This document shows, piece after piece, positions 15,406 to 23,567 of a stretch of 30,903 nucleotides of DNA. The notes beneath the pieces were generated by a model. The model had not been told where the DNA came from, did no database searches, and saw only the letters and a program-made list of their open reading frames with translations. Every line of letters begins with the position of its first letter. Position 1 is the first letter of the stretch. Origin of the DNA: Methanosarcinaceae archaeon UBA470 (GTDB taxonomy: Archaea; Halobacteriota; Methanosarcinia; Methanosarcinales; Methanosarcinaceae); NCBI GenBank assembly GCA_002508425.1, contig DAKU01000082.1:955-31857 (forward strand), written 5' to 3'. The position numbers and the translations under genes were made by a program.

Positions 15406-16908
15406 ATGTTAATTAGTGCCAATTTAGATGCCATAACAAGCACACTGTCAAATTATTTAGATCTGATTGTAGATTTCATATATAATTACCTCCTTATTCC
15501 TCTTAGCGTATTGCTTACAATATATACCAGCGGGGGGTGGTTTTATGAAAAATATAAATATAAAAAAAAGATACTTAAAGAGCAGCTTGAAAATCGTAAA
15601 AGTTTTGTCGAAACAGGCATTATAAAGATGAATGACGAATTTGAACCTGTCATTGTACATAGTACAAAGAACTATGATTTCAAATTAGATGGGAATACTG
15701 TTTCCCTCATAGCAGGTGAATCCCTAGTAATTCCTCGTCCTATTCCAAATGGATTTGATTATCTTCTTATTGTAGGATGGGGGTGCGCATGGAAAGATGA
15801 AACTTTTTTTGGAGATCTCGAATCTAAAGAAGTACTTGGAAACTTTATTTTTATTAATGACAAACAAGATGAAATTAAGAACCTTCCAATTGTTTTGCCT
15901 GATTGGACGAAATGTGGTCGAACGAATAACTGTATAGATTGCGAAGATCATGCGTGCATAAAACTATTAGATGCAAATCCAGACCCTACTTATGGAGGGG
16001 ACCCTCCAATAACAGAATTATTGAAGACAGGAATCCTAGGAAAAATAAAATCATATTATACAAATATCCACACTCAATGGATTGATCTAAATATATATGT
16101 ATCACATATAAAAATTCCCCCGGATGCAAAATATCTCAAAATCTCATTAGAAAAGCAAAATGAGGATATAACTCAAATTTCATTAAATATAGCTGAACTG
16201 TTTCCAGTCACAACGGAAGAATATTTTGAAATAAAAGAGTCTTTTAAAAAAGAGGAGAAACATAGCCCTAGTATCGAGAACGATGATGATGTAAAAAAAC
16301 TTTTTGGACTTTATAAAATGTTAAGAAATGGAGGAAAAAATCCGAATATCGATGAATTATTAAATTCGGTCGATAAATACCTGCAAAACGATATCTATAG
16401 ATCATCCAAGCTTTTGAAATATGCCCTATCATTTAGAGAGAGTTTAATTGAGGAAAGGATAATGGGATTATTTGAAAAAGTGGTGAAAAATTTAAATATG
16501 AAAGTGGAGAATGAAAAAGATATTAGATCATGCTGTTTACTTGCTCACTTATCCAACTGTGCAGCCAAATTTGATCCAACAAATAGAGATAATCATGAGA
16601 CTATGGCAGTGAAGCACATGGTCAAGGCCGGTGAATTGATGGAAGAGGTTTATGAAAAAAATCAAGTGAAGTATTACGCTAAATATATGAATCTCCAATG
16701 GAGATGTTATGAATCATCTGCAAGAAAATACGGTGAATTATCTGATTATCAAAATGCATTTGATTTAAGAGTAGAACTCAATCGAGTTTTCAAAAGAATC
16801 AACAAAAAACATCCATTTACTTCTCCGATTGTGGACAATATCCTTGAAAACTTTGATGAAACTGCAAAAATTATAAGAGAATATTTAGATCATATGAATA
16901 AAAAATAG
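15406..16908 (+). CDS. Membrane-anchored protein of unknown function
   Basis: A 500-residue protein I do not recognise. One hydrophobic segment at about 20-42 (LIVDFIYNYLLIPLSVLLTIY) precedes a basic stretch (YKYKKKILKEQ), suggesting an N-terminal anchor with the rest in the cytoplasm. Residues 75-270 look strand-rich and contain a cysteine cluster C170-x5-C-x2-C-x4-C184 that could bind zinc. Residues 290-500 are helical and charged, resembling repeat or scaffold helices. The gene has a TATA box and a good ribosome binding site (GGGAG) and is much more AT-rich than hsdR. It sits between two IS remnants, where defence cargo is common; an effector role is only a guess. Confidence 0.6.
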   Translation: MLISANLDAITSTLSNYLDLIVDFIYNYLLIPLSVLLTIYTSGGWFYEKYKYKKKILKEQLENRKSFVETGIIKMNDEFEPVIVHSTKNYDFKLDGNTVSLIAGESLVIPRPIPNGFDYLLIVGWGCAWKDETFFGDLESKEVLGNFIFINDKQDEIKNLPIVLPDWTKCGRTNNCIDCEDHACIKLLDANPDPTYGGDPPITELLKTGILGKIKSYYTNIHTQWIDLNIYVSHIKIPPDAKYLKISLEKQNEDITQISLNIAELFPVTTEEYFEIKESFKKEEKHSPSIENDDDVKKLFGLYKMLRNGGKNPNIDELLNSVDKYLQNDIYRSSKLLKYALSFRESLIEERIMGLFEKVVKNLNMKVENEKDIRSCCLLAHLSNCAAKFDPTNRDNHETMAVKHMVKAGELMEEVYEKNQVKYYAKYMNLQWRCYESSARKYGELSDYQNAFDLRVELNRVFKRINKKHPFTSPIVDNILENFDETAKIIREYLDHMNKK

Positions 16909-17339
16909 GCATTGTTAATAAAACATCGCTAACTCATTATTTCTGTATTTCATTAGGAGAAAAACAGAGTACTTCAGCATTTCAAGACTTTTTGTATAAC
17001 ACTTTGACTTTCTTCTCAATCTTGCCAGGAAGTGCCTAAATATACTGTTATATCCTTCTACAATATATGTTTCGGCTTTGGATGGGTATGAATAGCCTCT
17101 GGAAGAAACTCTGCATATGACCTCCAGTGATCAGTCATTACTTCACCTATCTTCTTCCCCTCTAACTTTTCCCAGAGTTGTTGTCCGGTTTCCGTTCCTC
17201 TGTTACCAAAAGAGCAGTCGATGAACTTTTTCCCAACTCTATCAACAGCAATCCAGGCAGCGTATCTATTTTGCTGTAAATTCTACTGTACCTCTCTGTA
17301 TGTTCTTACTCTTTTTCTCCTGCTCTACAGCATTTTAGA
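16909..17339 (-). mobile_element. Decayed IS1-family element
   Basis: One end is visible directly after the stop of the membrane protein gene (GGCATTGTTAATAAAAC at about 16909). The transposase reads towards it on the minus strand. The opposite end is missing; the remnant stops at the joint with the second hsdR fragment near 17340. Confidence 0.65.
16915..17320 (-). pseudogene. IS1-type transposase, frameshifted and truncated
   Basis: Two frames together spell the DDE domain of an IS1-like transposase. The upstream frame gives NRYAAWIAVDRVGKKFID, FGNRGTETGQQLWEKL and VMTDHWRSYAEFLPEAI and stops at TAG (17058-17060). The downstream frame resumes with ETYIVEGYNSIFRHFLAR and runs through CYTKSLEMLKYSVFLLMKY to TAA at 16915. 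An in-frame stop near 17270 and loss of the N-terminal helix-turn-helix part also disable it. Confidence 0.75.
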
Positions 17340-17347
17340 CACGCTAT

Positions 17348-17685
17348 AGGTGATAGAAGAACTCATTGACCTTGCCGAGCTTGGAGAAGTACTGGGCCTG
17401 ACCGAAGATGAAATCGCTTTCTATGATGCACTGGAAACGAATGATAGTACTGTTAAGGTATTGGGTGAGGATACCCTGCGGACAATAGCACGGGAATTGG
17501 TAGCCACTGTGCGCTCCAATGTTACCATTAACTGGACTGTTCGTGAGAATGTCCGTGCACAGATGCGTGTGCATGTAAAGAGGATATTACGTAAGTATGG
17601 CTATCCTCCAGACAAGCAGGAGAAAGCTACTCAGACTGTGTTGATGCAGGCAGAAGCACTGTCACATGAATGGGCAGTGGCCTGA
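17348..17685 (+). pseudogene. Second copy of the 3' end of hsdR
   Basis: The 338 bases match 14485-14843 of hsdR. The encoded 112 residues, ending VLMQAEALSHEWAVA, repeat the HsdR C-terminus, with seven codons deleted near the start and scattered differences, mostly at silent positions. The divergence means it is not a recent duplication; it is more likely the tail of another hsdR allele. No start or helicase part is present, so it is a fragment. Confidence 0.85.
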
Positions 17686-17693
17686 AGCTATGC

Positions 17694-17724
17694 ATTGTAA
17701 CTATTGTATCCACTGTATACAATG
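17694..17724 (+). terminator. Inverted repeats after the hsdR fragment
   Basis: ATTGTAT (17703-17709) and ATACAAT (17717-17723) pair perfectly across seven bases, and an outer CATTGTA matches TACAATG. Eight bases beyond a stop codon, this could be the terminator of the lost hsdR allele. Confidence 0.3.
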
Positions 17725-17941
17725 TATGCCCTCGATTGAATATCTAGCAAGGACATAGATGCGAATATATCTAGAACGATACTGGAAACTGTGACATATC
17801 AGCAGTTATCCCTAACTATCTTTTGGAAAGTGATATTGCAGCTATTTATATATATATCATTGTTTTATAAATGTACGTGAGTAAAAGTTGTCATTATTTA
17901 AAAACTTTTTGCTATAAAACGGCATCAGTAGACTCCTAAAT

Positions 17942-18166
17942 ATGACCAGAACCTATTTATTTACTCGACATATACTTCTGTCAAACCCTGAAAAGGATGT
18001 TCTAGCAATGGACGGAAAAAAGATAAAAGTTGTAAAGGGAGTCGCCCTTACAGGTGAACTCTGGGAGCATATAGATGCTACCAAAAGCAGTCAAATGAGC
18101 CGAAGTACCTATATCGGTGTGGCCGTTGAGGACTATATAAAGAGGATGGAAGCGGGGCTTGTATAA
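17942..18166 (+). CDS. Small ribbon-helix-helix protein
   Basis: A 74-residue protein whose C-terminal 45 residues fit a ribbon-helix-helix DNA-binding fold: a strand (KVVKGVALT), helix one (GELWEHIDATKSS) and helix two (SRSTYIGVAVEDYIKRM). A TATA-like GCTATAAAAC (17911-17920) is 26 bases before the ATG at 17942, in line with a leaderless mRNA; an internal ATG at 18008, after AAGGATG, would give a 52-residue protein that is nearly the bare domain. The gene stands upstream of the repeat cluster and helicase gene, as copy-number regulators do in plasmids; that role is inferred. Confidence 0.65.
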   Translation: MTRTYLFTRHILLSNPEKDVLAMDGKKIKVVKGVALTGELWEHIDATKSSQMSRSTYIGVAVEDYIKRMEAGLV

Positions 18167-18294
18167 GAAACAATCAGGGAACCATACAGAAAATGTTAGG
18201 ATGCAGATTGTCCAGCATTTTCAAGACCCTGATTGAAAAGGAACTTAAAAAAGTTCAGCAACTGGGAGAATCGTGAATATCTAAATAAAAAACT

Positions 18295-18336
18295 GAAGTG
18301 CTAGTGAAGTGCAGGCTTTCCGGCAAAGCACTTCAC
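18295..18336. repeat. Iteron-like repeats and a 9-base inverted repeat
   Basis: GAAGTGC occurs at 18295-18301 and 18306-18312, one helical turn apart, and inverted as GCACTTC at 18328-18334. The outer arms GTGAAGTGC (18304-18312) and GCACTTCAC (18328-18336) are perfect. The cluster lies about 40 bases before the TATA box of the helicase gene. It may be an operator or part of an origin. Confidence 0.45.
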
Positions 18337-18370
18337 GCACCTATAAGGCAGTGTTATGATGCTTTTATGC

Positions 18371-18380
18371 GTATTTAAAC
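18371..18380 (+). promoter_or_regulatory. TATA box of the helicase/primase-like gene
   Basis: GTATTTAAAC, about 37 bases before the ATG at 18412; GGGTGGT (18401-18407) is a good ribosome binding site. Confidence 0.5.
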
Positions 18381-18411
18381 ATAGTGTTAGCTTACGGTAT
18401 GGGTGGTCGGC

Positions 18412-21018
18412 ATGACCACTCCGAATGATAGAAGGCTGAAATATGCTAATAAAATAATTTCACTTTTAAGGCGCAATAGGGCTATCGTTGTCCATAAGGT
18501 CACAAGAGCAGGTGCCACTACTTCACTTATCCTCTCTCTATTGAAGCAGAATAAGGTATTCCTGGTCGTTGAGCCAACAAACAAAATCATTAAGGATACA
18601 ATACTTAACAATATCAAGAAGCATTGTGGAGAGAAAGAACCGGTTATAATCCATGTGCCTGCAAACAGTGAGTGTTTGCGCAACAAGGTCAAGATTGAAG
18701 AAAACAACTATCTCAGTAAGCTACCTTTCCTGTATTTGCCAGAGGACTGTAAGGATTGTTCTCTTCAAAAGGAATGTCCAGTTACTCGGATTCTGCATGA
18801 GAAGAACATTGATGGCATTGCCATAACATATGACAAACTGGTCGCACTTGTTTTTACAGCCCAGCTTTTTGGCAAGAGCATTGCAAGTAAGATATTGCAG
18901 AAAATTCTGGCTTCTGTTGACCATATCGTATTAGATGAAGCTCATGAGCTGATGTATGAAAAGATATCAAGCTTGGAGGTAACCAGACACCATGGAACCG
19001 GATATATCCATATATTGCTGTTGAAGCTGAAAATGTTGTCAAAAGACCTTGGAAAAGACAGAGCATTTTCCCCGTTAACCCAATTGGTTTTGAACTATAT
19101 GTCTATTATAAAGAGTTCCAAGTTCATGGATAAAGAGGCAGAGCTCCTTGCAATATTAAATGATCGAACACGTGCTAATGATAGCAAGCACCAGGCAGCT
19201 TCCATTCCTAATCCACATCAGAACAGTGCAATCAGGTGTGCCCTCAAAAAAAGGGAAAAGGTGAATGATAAATACTCAACTTCAGGCGACTTTATAGCTG
19301 AAATCGACGAATACGATTTAATTGAAGGTTCTAAGATAATATACGAACAAATAGCAGAGCTCACAGGACATATCGGAGAATTCGATATTTCTATTGATGA
19401 TGTGCTTGCACTATGCGATATGCTCAACATTATTAAGAGCGAGCAATTGACCATCCATTGCCAGACAAGGCTGAACATAAACTATCTGGGCAATAAAAGA
19501 GTAGAAACCTGGGTGACTGAGACTGAAATATGTGTTATTAATGAGTTAAGGCTAGAAATGCTCAGAAACTTCCTCTCCATGCATAATGGGAAAATACTGA
19601 TTACTTCTGCTACCCTCTGCAGCTATGACTATAACAGCCTCCTACACACTAAAAAGCCTATAAAAGAAGTTCTGTTCGGTCCCAATGGGGATCCCCTCAA
19701 TACTAATGCAAAGATGACTATCTTTGCCGACACCAAGTCGTTCTCTGGTTTCGGGGAATACTCGGTATATAACCAGCGAGAAGATATCATGCAAAAATGC
19801 AAGGATATCATGGACATCCATGGTTCTGAAAACTGCCTAATAATCTGTATGAACAAAGAAAACTGCGGCATGTTCACCAAACTTTTTGCAGAGACCGACT
19901 ACCATCCCCAAATCACCTATTACAAGGCCTCTGAAGTAATGGGTGTGGAATCAGAGAAAAGGGTGGGAATACTGATAGGTTTAGCTCATAAGCCCACACA
20001 TGCATTCGATGCAATTCGCAAGACCGCAATAGAAAGTCAGATTTTGAGAGCTGAATCCATGCACGCTGATGTCTTCCAGGCTGCATCCCGTGTAAAGGAT
20101 CCTTTCGGAGTCTTCCCTTCAATAGTATTTGCTCTTGGATGTAGGGAAAAAGACCTCGACAACGCATCAACCTGGGGAATCGGAAGGTTCCTTACTACTC
20201 AGCTTCGTGAGAACACTGATAAGCCAAAAGTAACTGATGTAACAATTGCTGGAGAAAAGTGCACAAAACCAAATATAAGGTTTGAGAAAAAATGGTCCGA
20301 AACTCTCATAACAAGTATACTACTTAAAAATTATTTATATTCAAAACCAAAAAAAGTACCATATATATCCGATATTAATGGTACTTTTCTGAAAAATGAA
20401 TACAAGATAAATTCAAAATGTGGATTAGTTGAGGCATTTTTTGGCCACAAAAAAATAAGTGTCCTCCTCAATAATGAGCAATTAGGTCTGACAGACGACC
20501 TTTTGTCCAGGCACTGTGCCGGGAGAATTAAACCTGATTTCTACACCCTTCAGCCGGATAATACAATTAACTTTGCCATGTTTGAATCCATGGATGTATA
20601 TGCCATCAGTCGCCTTAAGCTCTTTCTGGATAATCTGGGGATTCCCTATGTCATTGAGAAAATATCTCCCTATCTTAAAAGCACGTTCCGTGTGTGGATA
20701 CTCCTCCATAATACTCCTGCGGACGAAGCACGTGACTTTGCAAAATCAATTCTCAAGATTGCGGGCTTCAAAGTGAAGGGGAACAAAGAGATAGAATACT
20801 ATCCCCGGCAGACAAAGAGAAACTCCCCGAGGTTGGCTGAGTGTATACGTATGCCCTTTGGTCCCACTTCTCAAATATTGATCGATGGAAATTTTGTTAA
20901 AGACTTTGATGAGTTTACTCTGGGATGCGTGGACCTTTCTTCTGGAGCTTCATCTTCGGAGGCAAATAAATGGATTAATAGTGCCAGAGATGATTCATCA
21001 GTTGCATTCAAATATTAA
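18412..21018 (+). CDS. Superfamily 2 helicase fused to an AEP primase-like domain
   Basis: An 868-residue protein, probably the replication protein of an integrated element. Residues 1-600 are an XPD/DinG-like helicase: a P-loop region VTRAGATTS (30-38) in which the usual lysine is absent, four cysteines (88, 113, 116, 122) spaced like an Fe-S site, DEAH 175-178, SAT 399-401 and QAASR 556-560. Residues about 680-820 resemble the archaeo-eukaryotic primase domain named in TOTE conflict proteins: LTDDLLSRHCAGR, TLQPDNTINFAMF, LGIPYVIEK, FRVWILL and the closing MPFG. The usual DxD reads FES and the usual His before VW reads Arg, so primase activity is doubtful. ATG 18412 is preferred to a GTG nine bases earlier because of GGGTGGT. 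The C-terminal match is by eye. Confidence 0.7.
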   Translation: MTTPNDRRLKYANKIISLLRRNRAIVVHKVTRAGATTSLILSLLKQNKVFLVVEPTNKIIKDTILNNIKKHCGEKEPVIIHVPANSECLRNKVKIEENNYLSKLPFLYLPEDCKDCSLQKECPVTRILHEKNIDGIAITYDKLVALVFTAQLFGKSIASKILQKILASVDHIVLDEAHELMYEKISSLEVTRHHGTGYIHILLLKLKMLSKDLGKDRAFSPLTQLVLNYMSIIKSSKFMDKEAELLAILNDRTRANDSKHQAASIPNPHQNSAIRCALKKREKVNDKYSTSGDFIAEIDEYDLIEGSKIIYEQIAELTGHIGEFDISIDDVLALCDMLNIIKSEQLTIHCQTRLNINYLGNKRVETWVTETEICVINELRLEMLRNFLSMHNGKILITSATLCSYDYNSLLHTKKPIKEVLFGPNGDPLNTNAKMTIFADTKSFSGFGEYSVYNQREDIMQKCKDIMDIHGSENCLIICMNKENCGMFTKLFAETDYHPQITYYKASEVMGVESEKRVGILIGLAHKPTHAFDAIRKTAIESQILRAESMHADVFQAASRVKDPFGVFPSIVFALGCREKDLDNASTWGIGRFLTTQLRENTDKPKVTDVTIAGEKCTKPNIRFEKKWSETLITSILLKNYLYSKPKKVPYISDINGTFLKNEYKINSKCGLVEAFFGHKKISVLLNNEQLGLTDDLLSRHCAGRIKPDFYTLQPDNTINFAMFESMDVYAISRLKLFLDNLGIPYVIEKISPYLKSTFRVWILLHNTPADEARDFAKSILKIAGFKVKGNKEIEYYPRQTKRNSPRLAECIRMPFGPTSQILIDGNFVKDFDEFTLGCVDLSSGASSSEANKWINSARDDSSVAFKY

Positions 21019-21033
21019 TTTATATCATGGACC

Positions 21034-21267
21034 ATGGAGGGAGGGATAGATAATGCAAGAGATATCTACATGCCCCCCAACTCTTTTATACCCAATGGCC
21101 TTCCTCCGAATATGGAAATAGTAGTCGAGTGCCATTATTGCCATGAATCTTTTTTCGCCATCATTGACCGCTGCTCAGCTATCAGGCCCTGCTCTTACTG
21201 CCTCCAGCCCAATCGCATCGGTAGTGTATTCAATGGCTTCTCATACGGTAAGGAAGTAATAAGGTAA
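21034..21267 (+). CDS. CxxC zinc-ribbon mini-protein (copy 2)
   Basis: A 77-residue protein 15 bases after the helicase gene and probably co-transcribed with it. CHYC (33-36) and CSYC (52-55) form a zinc ribbon with the same layout as the protein at 3952-4143. The start is uncertain: ATG 21034 overlaps a purine-rich stretch (GGAGGGAGGG), and an in-frame ATG at 21070 gives a form that starts at MPPNS. Function unknown; pairing with the helicase suggests DNA or RNA binding. Confidence 0.55.
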   Translation: MEGGIDNARDIYMPPNSFIPNGLPPNMEIVVECHYCHESFFAIIDRCSAIRPCSYCLQPNRIGSVFNGFSYGKEVIR

Positions 21268-21297
21268 TTACAACGCCACAGAGCCCCCACGTTCGCT

Positions 21298-21344
21298 TTT
21301 CTCAGGGAGACTATAGGAAAGTACTATGCTGGTCTCTCTGGGGG
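21298..21344 (+). terminator. Strong imperfect hairpin after the zinc-ribbon gene
   Basis: CAGGGAGAC (21303-21311) pairs with GTCTCTCTG (21332-21340) through nine positions with one G-U, and the stem can extend outward with more G-U pairs. No T-run follows. It may end or process the helicase transcript, or be a structured RNA. Confidence 0.35.
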
Positions 21345-21522
21345 TATACCGGCGGTTTGACTTTGCTGGGTATGGAACATAGACCTATCACAGATATGAG
21401 TATAGTCAGGATTTCAAGAGCAAGGTAGCTAATAATGGATTAAAATCAATGCATTGATATTGTTATGGACCATGTGCCAGAGAAAAGATGGAGAGGATAC
21501 CATAGAATCAGATATGACTATA

Positions 21523-22032
21523 CTATTCTGTGGTGATAGAACTTGATATATCAAATACTCTAATTAGTGAATGATACATATAAGTATCACAAGTGGCTCC
21601 GCAAAGTAAACATTTTATTTTATAGCCATGTGAATCATCGAAGTCAAATTTCTCAGAAAGGAGGCCTGTATCTGTATACTTCCACTGGTTCTCACAGTTT
21701 TTAGTTTTACAGTCAACATGCTTTATTATTCCGATTTTATACCTGATGACTTGAAATATATTTGTTTGTTCTTCCTGCCGATGACAAATATATAGCTGCA
21801 TGACATCCTTTTCAGTTTCATCTCTATCGTTCAATGCATAATCCTCTTTTACCACTATTTCCGGTTTACCTCTTACCATCCCTCCTCCATAAGATATAGT
21901 CCTTAGATACCACTTTATCTTTCCTTTATCATTTAGTGGCTGGAAAGAGGATATGTTGATTTCGGCAGGAGGTATATGGTGCACCTCATGTCTTTTGCCT
22001 TCAACTATTGTGGTTTCGATGTTTTCTGTCAT
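21523..22032 (-). CDS. Cysteine-rich hypothetical protein
   Basis: A 169-residue protein of unknown family. It contains a single Cys in YICHRQ and two pairs, CKTKNC and CLLCGATC, in the C-terminal half, which may build one or two zinc sites. The N-terminal half is strand-rich (RHEVHHIPPAEINI, WYLRTISYGGG). An ATG at 22059 would add nine mostly hydrophobic residues; the ATG at 22032 is preferred because a TATA-like CATTTAAC box then lies about 30 bases upstream. It is transcribed away from the recombinase at 22277. No function is proposed. Confidence 0.55.
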   Translation of the reverse strand: MTENIETTIVEGKRHEVHHIPPAEINISSFQPLNDKGKIKWYLRTISYGGGMVRGKPEIVVKEDYALNDRDETEKDVMQLYICHRQEEQTNIFQVIRYKIGIIKHVDCKTKNCENQWKYTDTGLLSEKFDFDDSHGYKIKCLLCGATCDTYMYHSLIRVFDISSSITTE

Positions 22033-22100
22033 GTTTATCAATAAAAAGAGGAAGTACATCCAGTTAAATGGTTTGGTATTTTTTATTTTTGTAGTATAAT

Positions 22101-22268
22101 GTAATTGTTACTTCTGTTGATGCTGTAACCATAGGTGTTACAAAAGATAGAGATTGTTGCACTTCCCATTTTGATGGATATTTGGATGGGTAGGAATCGA
22201 GTGCGGTAGGAATACATTAGAAATTACATTTTTGATGGTGTAACATTTTTATAGTGGTTGTTGCACTT
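22101..22268. repeat. Cluster of short repeats before the recombinase
   Basis: TTGTTGCACTT occurs at 22154-22164 and 22258-22268; TTTTGATGG occurs twice; and TGTAAC/GTTACA boxes lie at 22107, 22124, 22137 and 22239, two of them as a perfect inverted pair (TGTAAC, seven bases, GTTACA). The layout resembles arm-type recombinase sites or an autoregulatory operator. Confidence 0.4.
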
Positions 22269-22276
22269 GGAGCAAT

Positions 22277-22852
22277 ATGAAATATGCAAAGGAATTCCTG
22301 ACGTTTGATGAGATACAACAGATGCTTTCAGTAGCTGACCTGAGTGAAAGAGATGAAATCATTATTTTATTATTGTATGCACCTGCGTTACGTGTGTCGG
22401 AGATGTTGAATTTACGGGTTGCAGACCTTGATATCAAGAATGAAACCATTACTATTCGTGGTGGAAAAGGATGGGATGTAACTGACCTTGATGTAGTTCC
22501 ATGTGACGTTAAAATACTCAGGAAAGTACTCAGGTACTGTGAACATGAAAAACTCAAATCTAAGGATTTTGTGGTGCAATCAAATATGGATAAAAAGATG
22601 CATCGAGCACAGGTTTATAGGATTGTTAATAGGATTGCGGAGAAGGCAGGTATCTATAAAACAATAGGTACGCATACTTTCCGGAGAAGTCGTGCTACGA
22701 ATTTACTTAACGCAGGAATTGACATCTCCGATGTTTCCAGATTGCTTCGGCATCAAAATTTGGCGACAACTATGAACTACTTGAGGTTGTCAGTGGGAGA
22801 TTTGCAGAGGAAGCTGAAGAATATAAATGATAACGTGGGAATGTTGTGTTAA
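22277..22852 (+). CDS. Catalytic-domain-only tyrosine recombinase (XerD-like)
   Basis: A 191-residue recombinase with the full catalytic set: R39 (APALRVSEML), K64 in GGKGW, H133-x2-R136 (HTFRRSRAT), H159 (LLRHQN) and Y168 (TTMNYLRLS). The N-terminal core-binding domain of Xer proteins is absent, and the intact start shows that this is the native form rather than a truncation. Such a protein would be expected to bind DNA weakly or to need a partner. It ends two bases before the stop of the convergent membrane protein gene. A fragment of a related gene's 3' end is found at 23553-23654. The short repeats at 22101-22268 may be its sites. Confidence 0.85.
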   Translation: MKYAKEFLTFDEIQQMLSVADLSERDEIIILLLYAPALRVSEMLNLRVADLDIKNETITIRGGKGWDVTDLDVVPCDVKILRKVLRYCEHEKLKSKDFVVQSNMDKKMHRAQVYRIVNRIAEKAGIYKTIGTHTFRRSRATNLLNAGIDISDVSRLLRHQNLATTMNYLRLSVGDLQRKLKNINDNVGMLC

Positions 22853-22854
22853 TT

Positions 22855-23505
22855 TTACAGCTTTCCTTTAAGGAAAGCAATATCTCCCTCTATATACATT
22901 TTTAAGTTATTATAATCCTCAAAAAGGTGTTCAGCATCATCTTCATATCTTTTATCATGACCTTCTTTTGTCAGCCTTGATATTGTAATGGAGTAAGCAG
23001 TCTCTGGAACACCCGGAGTTTCAGAGATAGCACCATCATATGTCATCGCTATTGTAGGCCCAAAAGAATAGGTTCTCAGCAAGTCCGTAATTTTATTTTT
23101 AAATAATTCGTTCGAGTTAAAGATGCCAGTGAATTTTAGATAATACTCCTTTGTTTTATCTAAAGCCAGATAGTCATTATCACATGCCTTTTTGTAATCT
23201 TCGCTATCTCTAAATTTACACCATGTATTGATTATATACTCAAGTGGCGCTTCGTTATTAGTTCTATTAAGCACCTTAAGAGCTTGGGTGGTCTTGACCA
23301 CTCTATCTATGTCAAATTTATTCAATGCATCCCGTAGTGGAATGTAGAACAAGTTAAGCCTGTTTTCAATTATCCTTCTTTTTCTCTCAATTAAAAATAG
23401 TCCAAATTTGTAAATACCGATAAAGGCAAGAATTATTCCTAAAAATAATCCAATTTGATTCAAGCTTGGAGTACCAAATATGGATGTATTGGTTGCATTC
23501 AACAT
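22855..23505 (-). CDS. LFYxPL membrane protein A
   Basis: A 216-residue protein with one membrane helix at about 18-39, then the motif RLNLFYIPLRDALNKFDID (49 onward) and a soluble helical domain. Further blocks are WCKFRD and KFTGIFNSNELFKNKITDL. Protein C (24851-25489) carries the same blocks in the same order, and protein B (23686-24339) shares the membrane segment and the RLxLFYxPL motif. The ATG at 23505 is used; a TTG nine bases upstream is also possible. The gene converges on the recombinase with a two-base gap, which suggests they form a module. Family not recognised; the cytoplasmic domain may sense or bind a partner. Confidence 0.7.
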   Translation of the reverse strand: MLNATNTSIFGTPSLNQIGLFLGIILAFIGIYKFGLFLIERKRRIIENRLNLFYIPLRDALNKFDIDRVVKTTQALKVLNRTNNEAPLEYIINTWCKFRDSEDYKKACDNDYLALDKTKEYYLKFTGIFNSNELFKNKITDLLRTYSFGPTIAMTYDGAISETPGVPETAYSITISRLTKEGHDKRYEDDAEHLFEDYNNLKMYIEGDIAFLKGKL

Positions 23506-23548
23506 AAACTTCAATCAGTTTTTAATAGCATTAAAATTTATGGATGTA

Positions 23549-23567
23549 GAGTGAAAGTATTCACAGT
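23549..23567. repeat. 19-base direct repeat, left copy
   Basis: GAGTGAAAGTATTCACAGT, identical to 25551-25569 and in the same orientation, 2002 bases apart. It contains the palindrome GTGAA-AGTA-TTCAC. This copy is part of the recombinase remnant's coding sequence, which suits an att site inside a recombinase gene. Confidence 0.6.

Noticed and set aside
18193..18276. 27-residue frame (MLGCRLSSIFKTLIEKELKK...) before the helicase gene
   Set aside because: No ribosome binding site or homology; it overlaps a hairpin (GAACTT-AAAA-AAGTTC) and may be chance or a remnant.
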